Part shown: piece after piece, positions 53,356 to 62,583 of the stretch
Layout: the number at the start of each line of letters is the position of its first letter
How positions within the stretch are numbered: position 1 is the stretch's first letter
Assembly: GCF_030014955.1 (NCBI RefSeq)
Contig: NZ_JAGRPV010000001.1
Span: forward strand, 992,001 to 1,056,000
DNA: 64,000 nucleotides
Direction of reading: 5' to 3'
Source: Cohnella hashimotonis
GTDB taxonomy: Bacteria; Bacillota; Bacilli; Paenibacillales; Paenibacillaceae
Program-made: the position numbers and the translations under genes
Notes under the pieces: generated by a model
What the model saw: only the letters and a program-made list of their open reading frames with translations
What the model was told of the DNA's origin: nothing
The model's database searches: none

Positions 53356-54543
53356 TTATTTTGGTGCCTCATCCTCGCCTTGCCGCTGCTCGCGCATGCG
53401 CGTCATTTGCTGCCAGACCGAGCCTGCGGCTTCCTCGCCGCTGCGAATGCGCGCGATCGCGATCTCGGCCTGCAGCTTCACCTCGAACTCGGGCTCGGCT
53501 GCGGTCACGCGCTCCAGCGCCTCCAGCGCGGCTTCGTCGCCGGCTTCGTAGAGGAAGCGCGCGGCGCGCCAGCGCACCAGCTTGTTGGCGTCGCCCAATG
53601 CCTCCGCCATGGCCGGACCTGCGGCGGGATCGCCGATGTCCGAGAGCGTGTCGCCCGCCGTGCGGCGCACGGCCGCCGACGAATCCTTAAGCGCGGCCAG
53701 CAGCGGCGGCAGCGCTTCGGGAATGCGCAGGTCGCCGAGGTAGACGACGGCGAGCCGGCGCACCGACACCTGCGGGTCGCGCGCGGCCTGCGCGAGCAGC
53801 GGCAGCAGCTCCGCGTCGGGCTTCGCCCGCGACAGCGCCGCGTAGCGCGTCTGCCAGTCCGGCGCGCCAAGCGCCGCCTCCAGCTCGTCCGGCGTCGTCG
53901 CCCGGCTTGCCGCGGCGCCGCCTGCAGACCCGTCTTCGGCGGCCGCGCCTTCGCCCGCGCCCGCCGACTGCGCGGCCGCGATCAGCTCGCGCAGCCGCTC
54001 GTCAGGGTAGGCCGCGTCCAGCTCGCGCGCGACCTCCTCGAGAATCTCCTGCGGTTCGCCGTAGCGGACGCCGAACTCCGCCAGGCGCCGCTCGCGGATG
54101 AACGTGCCGGCAGCCGCCTCGTTCACGGCGTCCGTGAACCGCTGGCCAAGCGCGGCCCGCGATTCCTGGCCGCCGCTCTGCACGCGAATCTGCATCGGGA
54201 TGCCGCGGTACATCTGCACGAGCACGCGGGCTTCGCCGAAGCTGTAGGCCAGCGCGTCGCCCGCTCCGGCGCCAGCGCCGTCGGCGGAAGCGCCGAACAG
54301 TTCGCGCACCGCCGCTAGGATGCCCGCCCAGTCGGCGCTCGGCCTCCGGTCTACAGCGAAGAAGTCGGCGGTCCGGAAGACCGACTTCACGCCGGGAATC
54401 TCTAGCAGCTTCAGCGCAAACGGCGGCAGCTGCTCCTTTTTGTCCATCGTATAGGTGTGGCGTTCGCCGGCCGGCAGCTTTTCGTCCACGTTCAGCTTCA
54501 TAGAATTGGGGCTGGGCGTTGGCTCAATTGACAGCAGCTTCAT
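53356..54543 (-). CDS. CvfC-like protein: NifU-N-type domain plus HEAT repeats
   Basis: 395 residues from the ATG at 54543. The N-terminal 85 residues (IEPTPSPNSMKLNVDEKLP, IPGVKSVFRTADFFAVDRR) match the Nfu/NifU N-terminal domain. After a middle domain and an Ala/Gly-rich linker (near 205-230), four or five HEAT-type repeats follow (DPQVSVRRLAVVYLGDLRI, DSSAAVRRTAGDTLSDIGD, NKLVRWRAARFLYEAGDEA). This is the layout of the conserved virulence factor C family of Staphylococcus and Bacillus, whose biochemical role is unclear. The ribosome binding site (GAGG) is weak. Confidence 0.82.
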   Translation of the reverse strand: MKLLSIEPTPSPNSMKLNVDEKLPAGERHTYTMDKKEQLPPFALKLLEIPGVKSVFRTADFFAVDRRPSADWAGILAAVRELFGASADGAGAGAGDALAYSFGEARVLVQMYRGIPMQIRVQSGGQESRAALGQRFTDAVNEAAAGTFIRERRLAEFGVRYGEPQEILEEVARELDAAYPDERLRELIAAAQSAGAGEGAAAEDGSAGGAAASRATTPDELEAALGAPDWQTRYAALSRAKPDAELLPLLAQAARDPQVSVRRLAVVYLGDLRIPEALPPLLAALKDSSAAVRRTAGDTLSDIGDPAAGPAMAEALGDANKLVRWRAARFLYEAGDEAALEALERVTAAEPEFEVKLQAEIAIARIRSGEEAAGSVWQQMTRMREQRQGEDEAPK

Positions 54544-54652
54544 GTACACACGACCTCGCTTTGCATATGGTGATCTCGCCAATCTCTATCTATACAATAC
54601 CGCACCGCGTTCCGTATTGCCAAAGGAGGGGTATTTAAGTGACATATCGGCC

Positions 54653-54682
54653 TTGGTACATTGGCCTGATTCCTGCTATAGT
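54653..54682 (+). promoter_or_regulatory. Promoter before the metallo-hydrolase gene
   Basis: -35 TTGGTA and -10 TATAGT with 18-nt spacing, 28 nt before the ATG at 54711. It supports the shorter start, since it lies inside the longer possible frame. Confidence 0.5.
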
Positions 54683-54710
54683 AAGATTAGTACGTCAACG
54701 GAGGGGTACC

Positions 54711-55682
54711 ATGCCTAAGAGCCGCTTCGGCAACCTGGATGCCATTCGCGCGGGCGCCGCGGGGAAGGACCAGTTCGCGCGATGGCGTCAGGAACGCCTG
54801 CAGAAGATGAGGAACAAAGGTTATCTGGAATGCGTCCCGAACGTGAAGCCGGATCTCCCGTTTCTACATCATAACCGTCAAGAGCCGTCCGTTACCTGGA
54901 TCGGGCATTCTACGTTTTTGCTGCAGATGGGCGGCCTTAATATCGTCACCGACCCGGTATGGGCGCGCCGGATGGCGCTTCAGAAGCGGCTGGCGCCGCC
55001 CGGCGTCGAGCTGTCCGACATGCCGTCCGTCGACCTCGTGCTCGTTTCCCATTCCCATTACGATCACCTGCACTTCGGCTCGCTGCGTCGTTTGCGGGGA
55101 CCCAAGCGGCTGTACGTACCGGCCGGCCTGAAGCGCAAGATGGCGATCCGGGGATTCGGCGAAGTTCACGAGATGCACTGGTGGGAGAATTGCACCGTGC
55201 ACGGCGTGAAGTTCACCTTCGTGCCGGCCCAGCATTGGACCCGGCGCAATCCCTGGGACATGAACAATTCCCATTGGGGCGGCTGGGTCATGGAGACGCA
55301 TCACGGTCCGACGATCTACTTCGCCGGGGACAGCGGTTACTTCAGGGGCTTCGAGGAGATCGGCCGCCGCTTCAAGATCGACGTCGCGCTTATGCCGATC
55401 GGCGCTTACGATCCCGAGTGGTTCATGGCTGCGCAGCACGTGAGTCCCGAGGAGGCGCTCAAGGCCTATCAGGACCTGAAGGCCGATATTTTCGTCCCCA
55501 TGCATTACGGCGCCTTCAAGCTGTCGGACGACACGCCGATGGAGGCGCTCGAGAGGCTCGAGGCGGAGCGCGCGCGCCTCGGCATTCCGCAGGAGAAGAT
55601 CTTCCTGCTCCAGCACGGAGAGACCATGCGCTTCTCGCAGAGCCATGTCATCGATAACGAAGCAAAGGATGGATTGGATTGA
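54711..55682 (+). CDS. UlaG/NAPE-PLD-like metallo-beta-lactamase-fold hydrolase
   Basis: 323 residues from the ATG at 54711 (GGAGGGG upstream). The zinc motif is LVSHSHYDHLH, near residues 112-120. Further ligands lie in VPAQHWTRRNPWDMNNSHWGG, FAGDSGYF and FVPMHYGAFK. Family N-termini usually begin near the RFGNLD segment, which favours this start. A GTG at 54639 with AAAGGAGGGG is an alternative that would add a short hydrophobic segment. The substrate is not predictable. The stop overlaps the TTG of the ABC-F gene. Confidence 0.88.
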   Translation: MPKSRFGNLDAIRAGAAGKDQFARWRQERLQKMRNKGYLECVPNVKPDLPFLHHNRQEPSVTWIGHSTFLLQMGGLNIVTDPVWARRMALQKRLAPPGVELSDMPSVDLVLVSHSHYDHLHFGSLRRLRGPKRLYVPAGLKRKMAIRGFGEVHEMHWWENCTVHGVKFTFVPAQHWTRRNPWDMNNSHWGGWVMETHHGPTIYFAGDSGYFRGFEEIGRRFKIDVALMPIGAYDPEWFMAAQHVSPEEALKAYQDLKADIFVPMHYGAFKLSDDTPMEALERLEAERARLGIPQEKIFLLQHGETMRFSQSHVIDNEAKDGLD

Positions 55683-57298
55683 TCACAGTTAACAATGTCA
55701 GCCTCAGATTCGGCAAGCGTCCGCTCTTTGAGGATGTCAACATCAAGTTCACGCCGGGCAACTGCTATGGCTTGATCGGCGCGAACGGAGCAGGCAAGTC
55801 GACGTTCCTGAAAATTCTGTCGGGCGAAGTGGAGCCTTCGAGCGGCGAAGTATTCATCACGCCGGGCGAGCGCCTCGCTGTGCTCAAGCAGAACCACTTC
55901 GAGTACGACGAGTTCAAGGTGCTCGATACCGTTATTATGGGCTACGAGCGCTTGTACCAGGTCATGAAGGAGAAGGACGCCATCTATGCGAAGGCGGACT
56001 TCACCGACGAGGACGGCATGCGCGCGGGCGAGCTCGAGGCCGACTTCGCGGAGATGAACGGCTGGGAAGCCGAGAGTGACGCAGCCGAGATGCTGAACGG
56101 CCTCGGCATCACGACCGACCTGCACGACAAGCAGATGTCCGAGCTCGGCGGCAACGAGAAGGTCCGCGTCCTGCTGGCGCAGGCTTTGTTCGGCCAGCCT
56201 AACATTCTGCTGCTCGACGAGCCTACCAACCACTTGGACATTGAATCGATCAACTGGCTCGAAGAGTTCCTGGCTCGTTATACGGGTACCGTCATCGTCG
56301 TATCGCATGACCGGCACTTCCTGAACCAGGTTTGTACGCATATCGCGGACATCGACTTCGCCAAGATCCAGATGTACGTGGGCAACTACGACTTCTGGTA
56401 CGAGTCGAGCCAGCTTGCTACGCAGCTGATGCGCGACCAGAACAAGAAAAAGGAAGACAAGATTAAGGAGCTGCAGGCATTCATCCAGCGCTTCTCGGCG
56501 AACAAGTCCAAGGCCAAGCAAGCGACCAGCCGCCGCAAGATGCTCGACAAAATCTCGCTGGACGACATCCGTCCGTCGAGCCGCAAATATCCGTTTATCC
56601 AGTTCAAGCCGGAGCGCGAAGCGGGCAAGCAGATCGTTACGATCGACAACGTCAGTCTGACGGTCGACGGCGAGAAGCTGCTGGACGGCGTGTCCTTCGT
56701 CGTGAACAAGGGCGACAAGATCGCGCTGGTCGGACCGTACGGGCAGGCCAAGACCGCGCTGTTCCAAGTGATGATGAACGAGATCCAGCCGGACGAAGGC
56801 TCCGTGCAATGGGGCGTCACGATTACGCCTGCGTATTTCCCCAAGGACAACTCGGCTTACTTCGAAGGCAACGACGATTCGCTCGTCGATTGGCTGCGCC
56901 AGTACTCCAAGGACCAGGACGAGTCGTTCATCCGCGGCTTCCTCGGCCGCATGCTGTTCTCCGGCGACGAAGCGCTGAAGAAGGCATCCGTGCTGTCGGG
57001 AGGCGAGAAGGTCCGCTGCATGCTGTCCAAGATGATGCTGACCAGCGCGAACACGCTGCTGCTCGACGAGCCGACCAACCACTTGGACCTCGAGTCCATC
57101 ACGGCGCTGAACAACGCGCTCGTCGACACCGACGAGACGATGATTTTTACGTCGCATGACCATCAGTTCATCCAGACGATCGCCAACCGCATCATCGAGA
57201 TCACGCCGAACGGCCTGATCGACCGGATGACGACGTACGACGAATACCTGGAGAATCCGGAGATCGCAGCGCTGCGCGCGCGCATGCTGCCGGCCTGA
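55679..57298 (+). CDS. ABC-F family ATPase (YkpA/YbiT type)
   Basis: 539 residues with two ABC domains and no membrane segment. Domain 1 has Walker A GANGAGKST and Walker B LLLDEPTNHLDIES. The inter-domain linker is basic and helical (KAKQATSRRKMLDKISLDDIR). Domain 2 has LSGGEKVR and LLLDEPTNHLDLES, but its Walker A reads GPYGQAKTA, with Ala in place of the usual Gly before Lys-Thr. The first signature is LGGNEKVR. ABC-F proteins act on ribosomes. The start is a TTG overlapping the previous stop, so the two genes are coupled. Confidence 0.93.
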   Translation: MITVNNVSLRFGKRPLFEDVNIKFTPGNCYGLIGANGAGKSTFLKILSGEVEPSSGEVFITPGERLAVLKQNHFEYDEFKVLDTVIMGYERLYQVMKEKDAIYAKADFTDEDGMRAGELEADFAEMNGWEAESDAAEMLNGLGITTDLHDKQMSELGGNEKVRVLLAQALFGQPNILLLDEPTNHLDIESINWLEEFLARYTGTVIVVSHDRHFLNQVCTHIADIDFAKIQMYVGNYDFWYESSQLATQLMRDQNKKKEDKIKELQAFIQRFSANKSKAKQATSRRKMLDKISLDDIRPSSRKYPFIQFKPEREAGKQIVTIDNVSLTVDGEKLLDGVSFVVNKGDKIALVGPYGQAKTALFQVMMNEIQPDEGSVQWGVTITPAYFPKDNSAYFEGNDDSLVDWLRQYSKDQDESFIRGFLGRMLFSGDEALKKASVLSGGEKVRCMLSKMMLTSANTLLLDEPTNHLDLESITALNNALVDTDETMIFTSHDHQFIQTIANRIIEITPNGLIDRMTTYDEYLENPEIAALRARMLPA

Positions 57299-57367
57299 TC
57301 CCGGGGCGGAGCGCTTCCGGTATGCTTCCGGAATGACTCTTCGGCCGCTTTGGACGCTTCGACATTT

Positions 57368-57422
57368 TTGTAATACAATTGTAATGTGCGTTTTCGTTTC
57401 AATGGCGGTCGTTTTGTACAAT
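57368..57422 (+). promoter_or_regulatory. Promoter and conserved upstream element of candidate small RNA copy 2
   Basis: TTGTAATACAATTGTAAT (57368-57385) precedes -10 TACAAT (57417-57422), about 43 nt centre to centre. This mirrors the copy at 36840-36895. There is no good -35. Confidence 0.55.
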
Positions 57423-57428
57423 GTATGA

Positions 57429-57497
57429 GTGACCCCCCTTTTCAATATATCTTTCTTAAGAGCCTTCCGGTCGAATACCGGAGGCTCTCTTTTTTTT
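57429..57497 (+). ncRNA. Candidate small RNA, copy 2
   Basis: About 67-69 nt: GTGACCCCCCTTTTCAAT, then ATATCTTTCTTA, then a terminator stem (AGAGCCTTCCGGT and ACCGGAGGCTCT, 57459-57488) and T-run. The stem sequence differs from copy 1 but the 5' part is nearly the same, which points to selection on the C-rich leader. It lies in the gap between the ABC-F gene and the YesM-type kinase. It might instead be only the terminator of the ABC-F operon, but the shared promoter parts argue for its own transcript. Confidence 0.6.
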
Positions 57498-57540
57498 GTG
57501 GTATGATGTTTAAACTTATACCGCGATGAAGGGGACGACT

Positions 57541-59364
57541 ATGTTTTATTCGCTGAGAAACCGGCTGATCGCTTTTTTCGTCCTGCTGTTCGTTCTGTCG
57601 TTCGGCGCGCTGTCCGTGCTGATCTTCAACGAATCCCGCTCGATCATCCGCTCTTACATCGAATCGTCGGCGCTGGAGAAAATGGACGAGTACGGCTCGT
57701 ACGTCGATATGGTTCAGACGCAGATTTACGACCTCGCCTCGCTCATATTCAATAGCGACCTGACTGACGAGTGGGACGAGGCCGCGTCGGACCCGAAGCT
57801 GCCGGAAGGCGAGAAGATGCTGGCGCATCTGCAGATGAGCAAGTATCTGTCGCAGACGAACAACAGCTACTCCAGCATCTCTTCCGTTGCGATCTATCGT
57901 CAGGAAGGCTTATGGGTCAGCATGGGCAATCAGGTCGTCCGCGACAAAGCGTTCTTGGACCAGGAATGGTACCGAAGCTTCAAGACCGCGAACGAACGCT
58001 GGCTGCCGGCGCATACCGACGACGTCGAGCTGCAAATTCGCGGCAGCGCGAATCCAGTGGTCAGCATGCTCATGCCGCTTGGCGTCTTCGAGCCGTCGCA
58101 GGCTCGCAACGTGCTCAAGGTAAATGTAAGCGCAGACTACTTCCTCGAGCCGCTGAACCGGATTCACCTTGGGGAGAGCGGCACGATCTATCTGCTCGAC
58201 CGCTCTGGGAGCCCCATGCTCTCCCAGAACGAATACGGCTCGCACGGCGAAGCGCAGAGTCAGGTTCAAGCCGCGCGGGAAGGCTGGCGCAAGCAAGGCG
58301 TCCTTTACTTCAAAAACGAGCAGGGACAATCCCAGATTCTCGTGTACAAGAAGCTGGCGCTGACGGATTGGATGCTGGTCGGCTTCGTCTCGGAGCGGGA
58401 CCTGTACGCGCAGCTCCTCAAGCTGCGCAACAGCATCGTGTTCCTGTTCGCGCTCCTGCTGGCCGTCTCGCTGTTCCTCGCCTTTTGGCTGTCGCACGGC
58501 GTCACCAAGCCGCTCTCGCGCCTCGTGTCCGCGATGCGCCACGTGCAGCGGGGCGACTTCGACAGCGCCGAGAGCCGGCTGCCGCCTGCAAGGCGCGTCC
58601 GGAGCGAGGTCGACTTTGCGACTTCGACCTTCCGCAACATGATCATTCGCCTCCGCCAGCATATCCAAAGCGAATTCGAGCTAAAGCTGCTTCGGCAGCA
58701 GGCCGAATACAAGGCGCTGCTTATGCAGATCAACCCGCACTTTCTGTTCAACACGCTGGAGCTGCTCAGCAGCCTCGCCATGCAGAAGCGGACGGACGAC
58801 ACGGTCAAGGTGATCGTATCTCTCGGCAAAATGCTGCGCTTCTCGCTTCGCCTGAGCGACGACCTCGTCGGCCTGAAGGAAGAGATGAAGTATGTGCGGG
58901 ATTATGCGTCCATCCTGCAGGTGCGCTTCGGCGACAAGCTCCGGCTTCGGATCGTGGAAGAGGGCGATCTGGCGTCGCTGACCGTCGTGAAATTCATTTT
59001 GCAGCCGCTCATCGAAAATGCCGTGAAATACGGCTTCAGGCAGCATCCGGAGGCGGTCGTGGAGGTCCGTTTGTTCCGGTCGGACGGACGTCTGCATCTT
59101 TGCGTATCCGACAACGGACCCGGCATGCCGGAGCAGCTGCGCTTGCAACTGATCGAGGGTACCGCCTCGTCCAGGCTAGACGAGATCCTGAGCAGCCGCG
59201 AACGGCAAATCGGATTGGGCAACGTGCTTGCGCGCTGCCGCTTGTATTACGGCTCGCTATTCGAAGTGCGCATCAATGCCGCCGACGGAACCGGCGCGCA
59301 CATCGAACTCATCATTCCCGTACAGGAGGCGTCCAGCGATGTACCGAGTATTGATCGTGGATGA
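57541..59364 (+). CDS. YesM-type sensor histidine kinase
   Basis: 607 residues from the ATG at 57541 (AAGGGG 6-9 nt upstream); the ATG at 57526 contains the site and is less likely. Membrane segments near 9-30 and 299-318 flank a dCACHE-like sensor (YSSISSVAIYRQEGLWVSMGNQ). The kinase core has H400 in LLMQINPHFLFNTLELLSSL, N-box LQPLIENAVKYGF and G-box DNGPGMP. An extended -10 (TGGTATGAT) follows the upstream terminator. Its end overlaps the response regulator gene. Confidence 0.95.
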   Translation: MFYSLRNRLIAFFVLLFVLSFGALSVLIFNESRSIIRSYIESSALEKMDEYGSYVDMVQTQIYDLASLIFNSDLTDEWDEAASDPKLPEGEKMLAHLQMSKYLSQTNNSYSSISSVAIYRQEGLWVSMGNQVVRDKAFLDQEWYRSFKTANERWLPAHTDDVELQIRGSANPVVSMLMPLGVFEPSQARNVLKVNVSADYFLEPLNRIHLGESGTIYLLDRSGSPMLSQNEYGSHGEAQSQVQAAREGWRKQGVLYFKNEQGQSQILVYKKLALTDWMLVGFVSERDLYAQLLKLRNSIVFLFALLLAVSLFLAFWLSHGVTKPLSRLVSAMRHVQRGDFDSAESRLPPARRVRSEVDFATSTFRNMIIRLRQHIQSEFELKLLRQQAEYKALLMQINPHFLFNTLELLSSLAMQKRTDDTVKVIVSLGKMLRFSLRLSDDLVGLKEEMKYVRDYASILQVRFGDKLRLRIVEEGDLASLTVVKFILQPLIENAVKYGFRQHPEAVVEVRLFRSDGRLHLCVSDNGPGMPEQLRLQLIEGTASSRLDEILSSRERQIGLGNVLARCRLYYGSLFEVRINAADGTGAHIELIIPVQEASSDVPSIDRG

Positions 59365-61003
59365 CGAGCCGGAGATCCGGCAAGGACTCAGGCTGAAAAT
59401 CGATGCGGACAAGCTGGGGCTCGAGCTGGCGGGAGAGGCTTCGAACGGCGTCGAAGCGCTGGAGCGCCTGGAGGACGAAGCCTTCGATATCGTCATTACG
59501 GATATGAACATGCCGGTCATGGACGGCGTATCGTTCCTCGAGGCGTGCCGCGAGCGCCATCCGGACATCCGTCTCGTCGTGATTACCGGCTACGAGGATT
59601 TCCAGTATGCCAGAGCCGCGCTCCGGCACCAGGCCAGCGACTACTTGCTCAAGCCCGTCGCCGCGGACGAGCTGGCGGACGTGCTCGCCAAGGTGACCGG
59701 CGAGCTGGACGGCGAACGGCAGGAGACGGCGCGCGAGGAGCGGACCCGGTGGGAGCTGTCGCAGTACTACAAGGAGATGAAGGAGCACTTCATCGTCCGC
59801 CTGATCAAAGGCGAAGCGGACCGGGAGAATGCAGCCTTGGAGAGGGCGCGCAGATTCGGGCTGGACGCGTGGGCGGAGGCGGAGGTCCGCTTCCTGACCG
59901 TCGGCCTGCGAGAGCGATCGGCGGCTACGGTTCGCCGTCCGGCGCCGCAGGCAGCCGGCGAAGGCGAGGCAGCGCATCGCCCGGACAAGTGGGGCGAGGA
60001 GGGCAATGGGACGGCGGGCCGCTATTCGACGCGTACGCCGGACCAGTTCCGGCTGGCGCTTGAGCTGATCTGCAGGGAGCGTGCGCTGGAGAGCGGGGCT
60101 TGCGAGGCGTTTCGCGATGCGAGCTATCCCGGTCTCGTGCACTTCGCGACCGCGGAGAGCGAGGCTTGGCTGCGGGACTTCGCGGAGACACTCGCGGAGC
60201 AGGTGGCCGCTCTGCTCGGCTTTGAGCTGGCTGTGGGACTCGGCCGATCCGCGACGGGCTTCAGGTCGTGGAAGGAAGGTTATCTCTCCTCGCTGCTCGC
60301 GTGGAATCTGTCAGAGAGCGGACTCGCGGAAGAGGACCGCCGGTCGCCTGCCGGCCGAACCGCGCTGACCGGCGAGGAGCTCAAGGTGCTCGAGCGCTAT
60401 CTGTCGCGCGGAGAGCTCGAGGCGTTCGAGCGCGCGATCCGGCAGCCGCTGGACGAAGCGTTCAAAGCTTCGCAGACCGGCTTCGTCAAGGTCATTTTCC
60501 AGCTGTACCTGGCGCTGGAGGCGCAAGCATTCGAGTCGCACATCGCGTTGGACCATGCGGAACAGCTGTGGCTGCGGCCCGAACTGGCGCTCGCGCTGGA
60601 CTCGGCGGACAAGGCCGTCGAATTTTTGATGCGGATCGCCGATAAAGTGGCGCGGCAGCAAAGGCATGAAGCCGAAGAGAGCGACCATGCGCTCATCGAC
60701 GCGGTGCTGCGCTATATCGACGAGAACTATATGACGGACTTGAACCTGACAGACCTGGCCGAACGGTTCAACTATAATCCCTCCTATTTCTCGGAAATGT
60801 TCAAGAGCAAGGTCGGCAAGACGTTTATCCAATACGTGACCGATGCCCGGATGACGCAGGCGATCCGGCTGCTGGAGGGCACGCAGCTTAGCCTGTGGGA
60901 CATCGCGGAGCTGACGGGCTTCTCCAATGCCAGCTACTTCAGCTCCAAGTTCAAGCGGATGCATGGCGTGTCGCCGTCGGATTATCGGAAGGGGGTGAAG
61001 TAA
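59339..61003 (+). CDS. YesN-type response regulator with AraC DNA-binding domain
   Basis: 554 residues from the ATG at 59339, overlapping the kinase end, with GGAGG upstream. The receiver has D55 in IVITDMNMPVMDG and Lys in DYLLKPVAADEL. The long middle domain contains a charged linker (about 195-230). The AraC helix-turn-helix pair ends the protein (LAERFNYNPSYFSEMFKSKVG, AELTGFSNASYFSSKFKRMHG). It probably activates the sugar importer at 61663-64000, perhaps through the repeated leader elements there. Confidence 0.95.
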   Translation: MYRVLIVDDEPEIRQGLRLKIDADKLGLELAGEASNGVEALERLEDEAFDIVITDMNMPVMDGVSFLEACRERHPDIRLVVITGYEDFQYARAALRHQASDYLLKPVAADELADVLAKVTGELDGERQETAREERTRWELSQYYKEMKEHFIVRLIKGEADRENAALERARRFGLDAWAEAEVRFLTVGLRERSAATVRRPAPQAAGEGEAAHRPDKWGEEGNGTAGRYSTRTPDQFRLALELICRERALESGACEAFRDASYPGLVHFATAESEAWLRDFAETLAEQVAALLGFELAVGLGRSATGFRSWKEGYLSSLLAWNLSESGLAEEDRRSPAGRTALTGEELKVLERYLSRGELEAFERAIRQPLDEAFKASQTGFVKVIFQLYLALEAQAFESHIALDHAEQLWLRPELALALDSADKAVEFLMRIADKVARQQRHEAEESDHALIDAVLRYIDENYMTDLNLTDLAERFNYNPSYFSEMFKSKVGKTFIQYVTDARMTQAIRLLEGTQLSLWDIAELTGFSNASYFSSKFKRMHGVSPSDYRKGVK

Positions 61004-61047
61004 AGGGATACAAGGAACTCCCCTTGGTTAGAAAAGCAAATGAAAAT

Positions 61048-61067
61048 CCCCGGCGACCGCGCCGGGG
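61048..61067 (-). terminator. Short hairpin terminator for the minus-strand small gene
   Basis: CCCCGGC and GCCGGGG arms around a 6-nt loop, followed on the minus strand by ATTTTC. Modest strength. Confidence 0.5.
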
Positions 61068-61074
61068 AAGTCGT

Positions 61075-61389
61075 TTATACAGCGTTATTGAGCGGCGCGC
61101 CGGGCGTGATGATCCGGTACTGAATGAGGGCGGATTGCGCCCACTCGTCCGCAGGAGCATAACCCTTTTCAAGGAGGGATCGAACGTAATGACCGTTGTA
61201 AGCCCACCAAGAGATGATTCCGTAGATTCCCAGTGTCACGATGCTGAGGCCCCAGATACGGAAGAAATTGCGAAAATCACCGCGGAACAAGGGAACCCAA
61301 AGTCCGAAGAAAAAGAAGGTCCAAGAGAATCCGAGCTTTGCTTGTTTGGTAACTCCGGAGGAGTGCCTAAGACTTATTCTCAACGACAT
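61075..61389 (-). CDS. Small HrgC-like membrane protein
   Basis: 104 residues from the ATG at 61389. Hydrophobic segments lie near 21-33 (LGFSWTFFFFGLWVP) and 45-62 (IWGLSIVTLGIYGIISWW), and the end carries LEKGYAPADEW. The FSWTFFFFG, RGDF and EKGY-PADE pattern recalls the HrgC/DUF2628-like small membrane proteins of unknown role. The ribosome binding site is weak (GGGGA, about 11 nt). It lies in opposite orientation between the YesM/YesN pair and the importer genes. It is possibly unrelated to them. Confidence 0.65.
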   Translation of the reverse strand: MSLRISLRHSSGVTKQAKLGFSWTFFFFGLWVPLFRGDFRNFFRIWGLSIVTLGIYGIISWWAYNGHYVRSLLEKGYAPADEWAQSALIQYRIITPGAPLNNAV

Positions 61390-61566
61390 CACCGTAAAAA
61401 GTCCCCATCGGTTGGGGTATTTGCTCCTATATATGCGCTATAATTCTACAACATTTGGGGGAATTTGGCGATAGAAAAAGACGTACCCAAATGAGGTTCA
61501 TTTTGTATACCTGATTTGGCATGGCGCGATGCCGTCCGATTACCAACAGTGGTCGTCAGTATCAGG

Positions 61567-61613
61567 AAAAATTGATAGCGAATTGCCGAAGAAATAGAAT
61601 TCAGCGAGCCGCC
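61567..61613 (+). repeat. 45-nt leader element, copy 1
   Basis: AAAATTGATAGCGAATTGCC then GAAGAAATAGAATTCAGCGA ... GCCGCC. It matches the element at 63455-63503 over its length. It lies about 50 nt before the ribosome binding site of the permease gene. A 7-bp hairpin (ATGATGA/TCATCAT, 61624-61642) follows, just before that site. It is a candidate binding site for the YesN-type regulator or a leader RNA element. Confidence 0.7.
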
Positions 61614-61662
61614 TCCAATGCTTATGATGAATTTATCATCATCGCAAAGGAGGCGTCGCCAT

Positions 61663-62577
61663 ATGCGGACTGCGCGCCGGCAACGGCTTTATCCCCACAA
61701 CCGTACGGCCTATTTGTTTTTGCTGCCATGGCTGATCGGTCTATTCTGCCTGACGCTCGGGCCGATGCTCGGCTCGCTGTATCTGTCGCTGACGAAGTAC
61801 AATCTGCTCAGCGCGCCCGAGTGGATCGGCTTCGCCAATTTCAAAACCATTTTTACGGACGACTCGACCTTCACCGGATCGCTGAAGCTGACGTTCAAAT
61901 ACGTCATCCTGTCGGTCCCGCTGCGCCTGATCTTCGCGCTGTTCGTGGCCATGGCGCTGAACAAGGGAATCAAGGCGCTTGGCATCTACCGCACCGTCTA
62001 CTACATTCCGTCCCTGCTCGGCGGCAGCGTCGCCATCTCGATCGTCTGGCGCCAGATCTTCGACACCGACGGTCTGATTAACGGCTTCCTCGGCTGGTTC
62101 GGCATCCACGGCCCCGCCTGGATCGCTCACCCCGATTATCTGATCTACCCGATCGTGTCGCTGTCGATCTGGCAGTTCGGCTCCGCGATGGTCATCTTCC
62201 TGGCGGGGCTCAAGCAGATACCGGCCGACCTGTACGAGGCCTCGCAGGTAGACGGCGCGGGCAAGGTCCGCCAGTTTTTCAAAATCTCGCTGCCGATGTT
62301 GACGCCCGTCATTTTTTTCAACCTGATCATGAGCATCATCAATTCTTTCCAGGCATTCACGCCGGCCTACGTCATCGGCGACGGACACGGGGGACCCCTC
62401 GACGCATCGATGTTCTATACGCTGTACCTGTACCTGAAGGGCTTTTCTTACTTCGATATGGGATATGCCAGCGCGTTGGCCTGGATCATGCTCGTCATCA
62501 TCGCCGTCTTCACCGGCATCATCTTCGCCACGTCCCGGTTTTGGGTGTTCTACGGCGACGGCAAGGAAGGGAGGTAA
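61663..62577 (+). CDS. ABC sugar importer permease, UgpA/LacF type
   Basis: 304 residues from the ATG at 61663 (AAAGGAGG 9 nt upstream). Six membrane segments start with YLFLLPWLIGLFCLTLGPM. The EAA loop is LYEASQVDGAGKVRQFFKIS. It works with the permease at 62584 and the binding lipoprotein at 63568 in sugar uptake, probably under the YesM/YesN pair upstream. Confidence 0.95.
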   Translation: MRTARRQRLYPHNRTAYLFLLPWLIGLFCLTLGPMLGSLYLSLTKYNLLSAPEWIGFANFKTIFTDDSTFTGSLKLTFKYVILSVPLRLIFALFVAMALNKGIKALGIYRTVYYIPSLLGGSVAISIVWRQIFDTDGLINGFLGWFGIHGPAWIAHPDYLIYPIVSLSIWQFGSAMVIFLAGLKQIPADLYEASQVDGAGKVRQFFKISLPMLTPVIFFNLIMSIINSFQAFTPAYVIGDGHGGPLDASMFYTLYLYLKGFSYFDMGYASALAWIMLVIIAVFTGIIFATSRFWVFYGDGKEGR

Positions 62578-62583
62578 TCGGGC

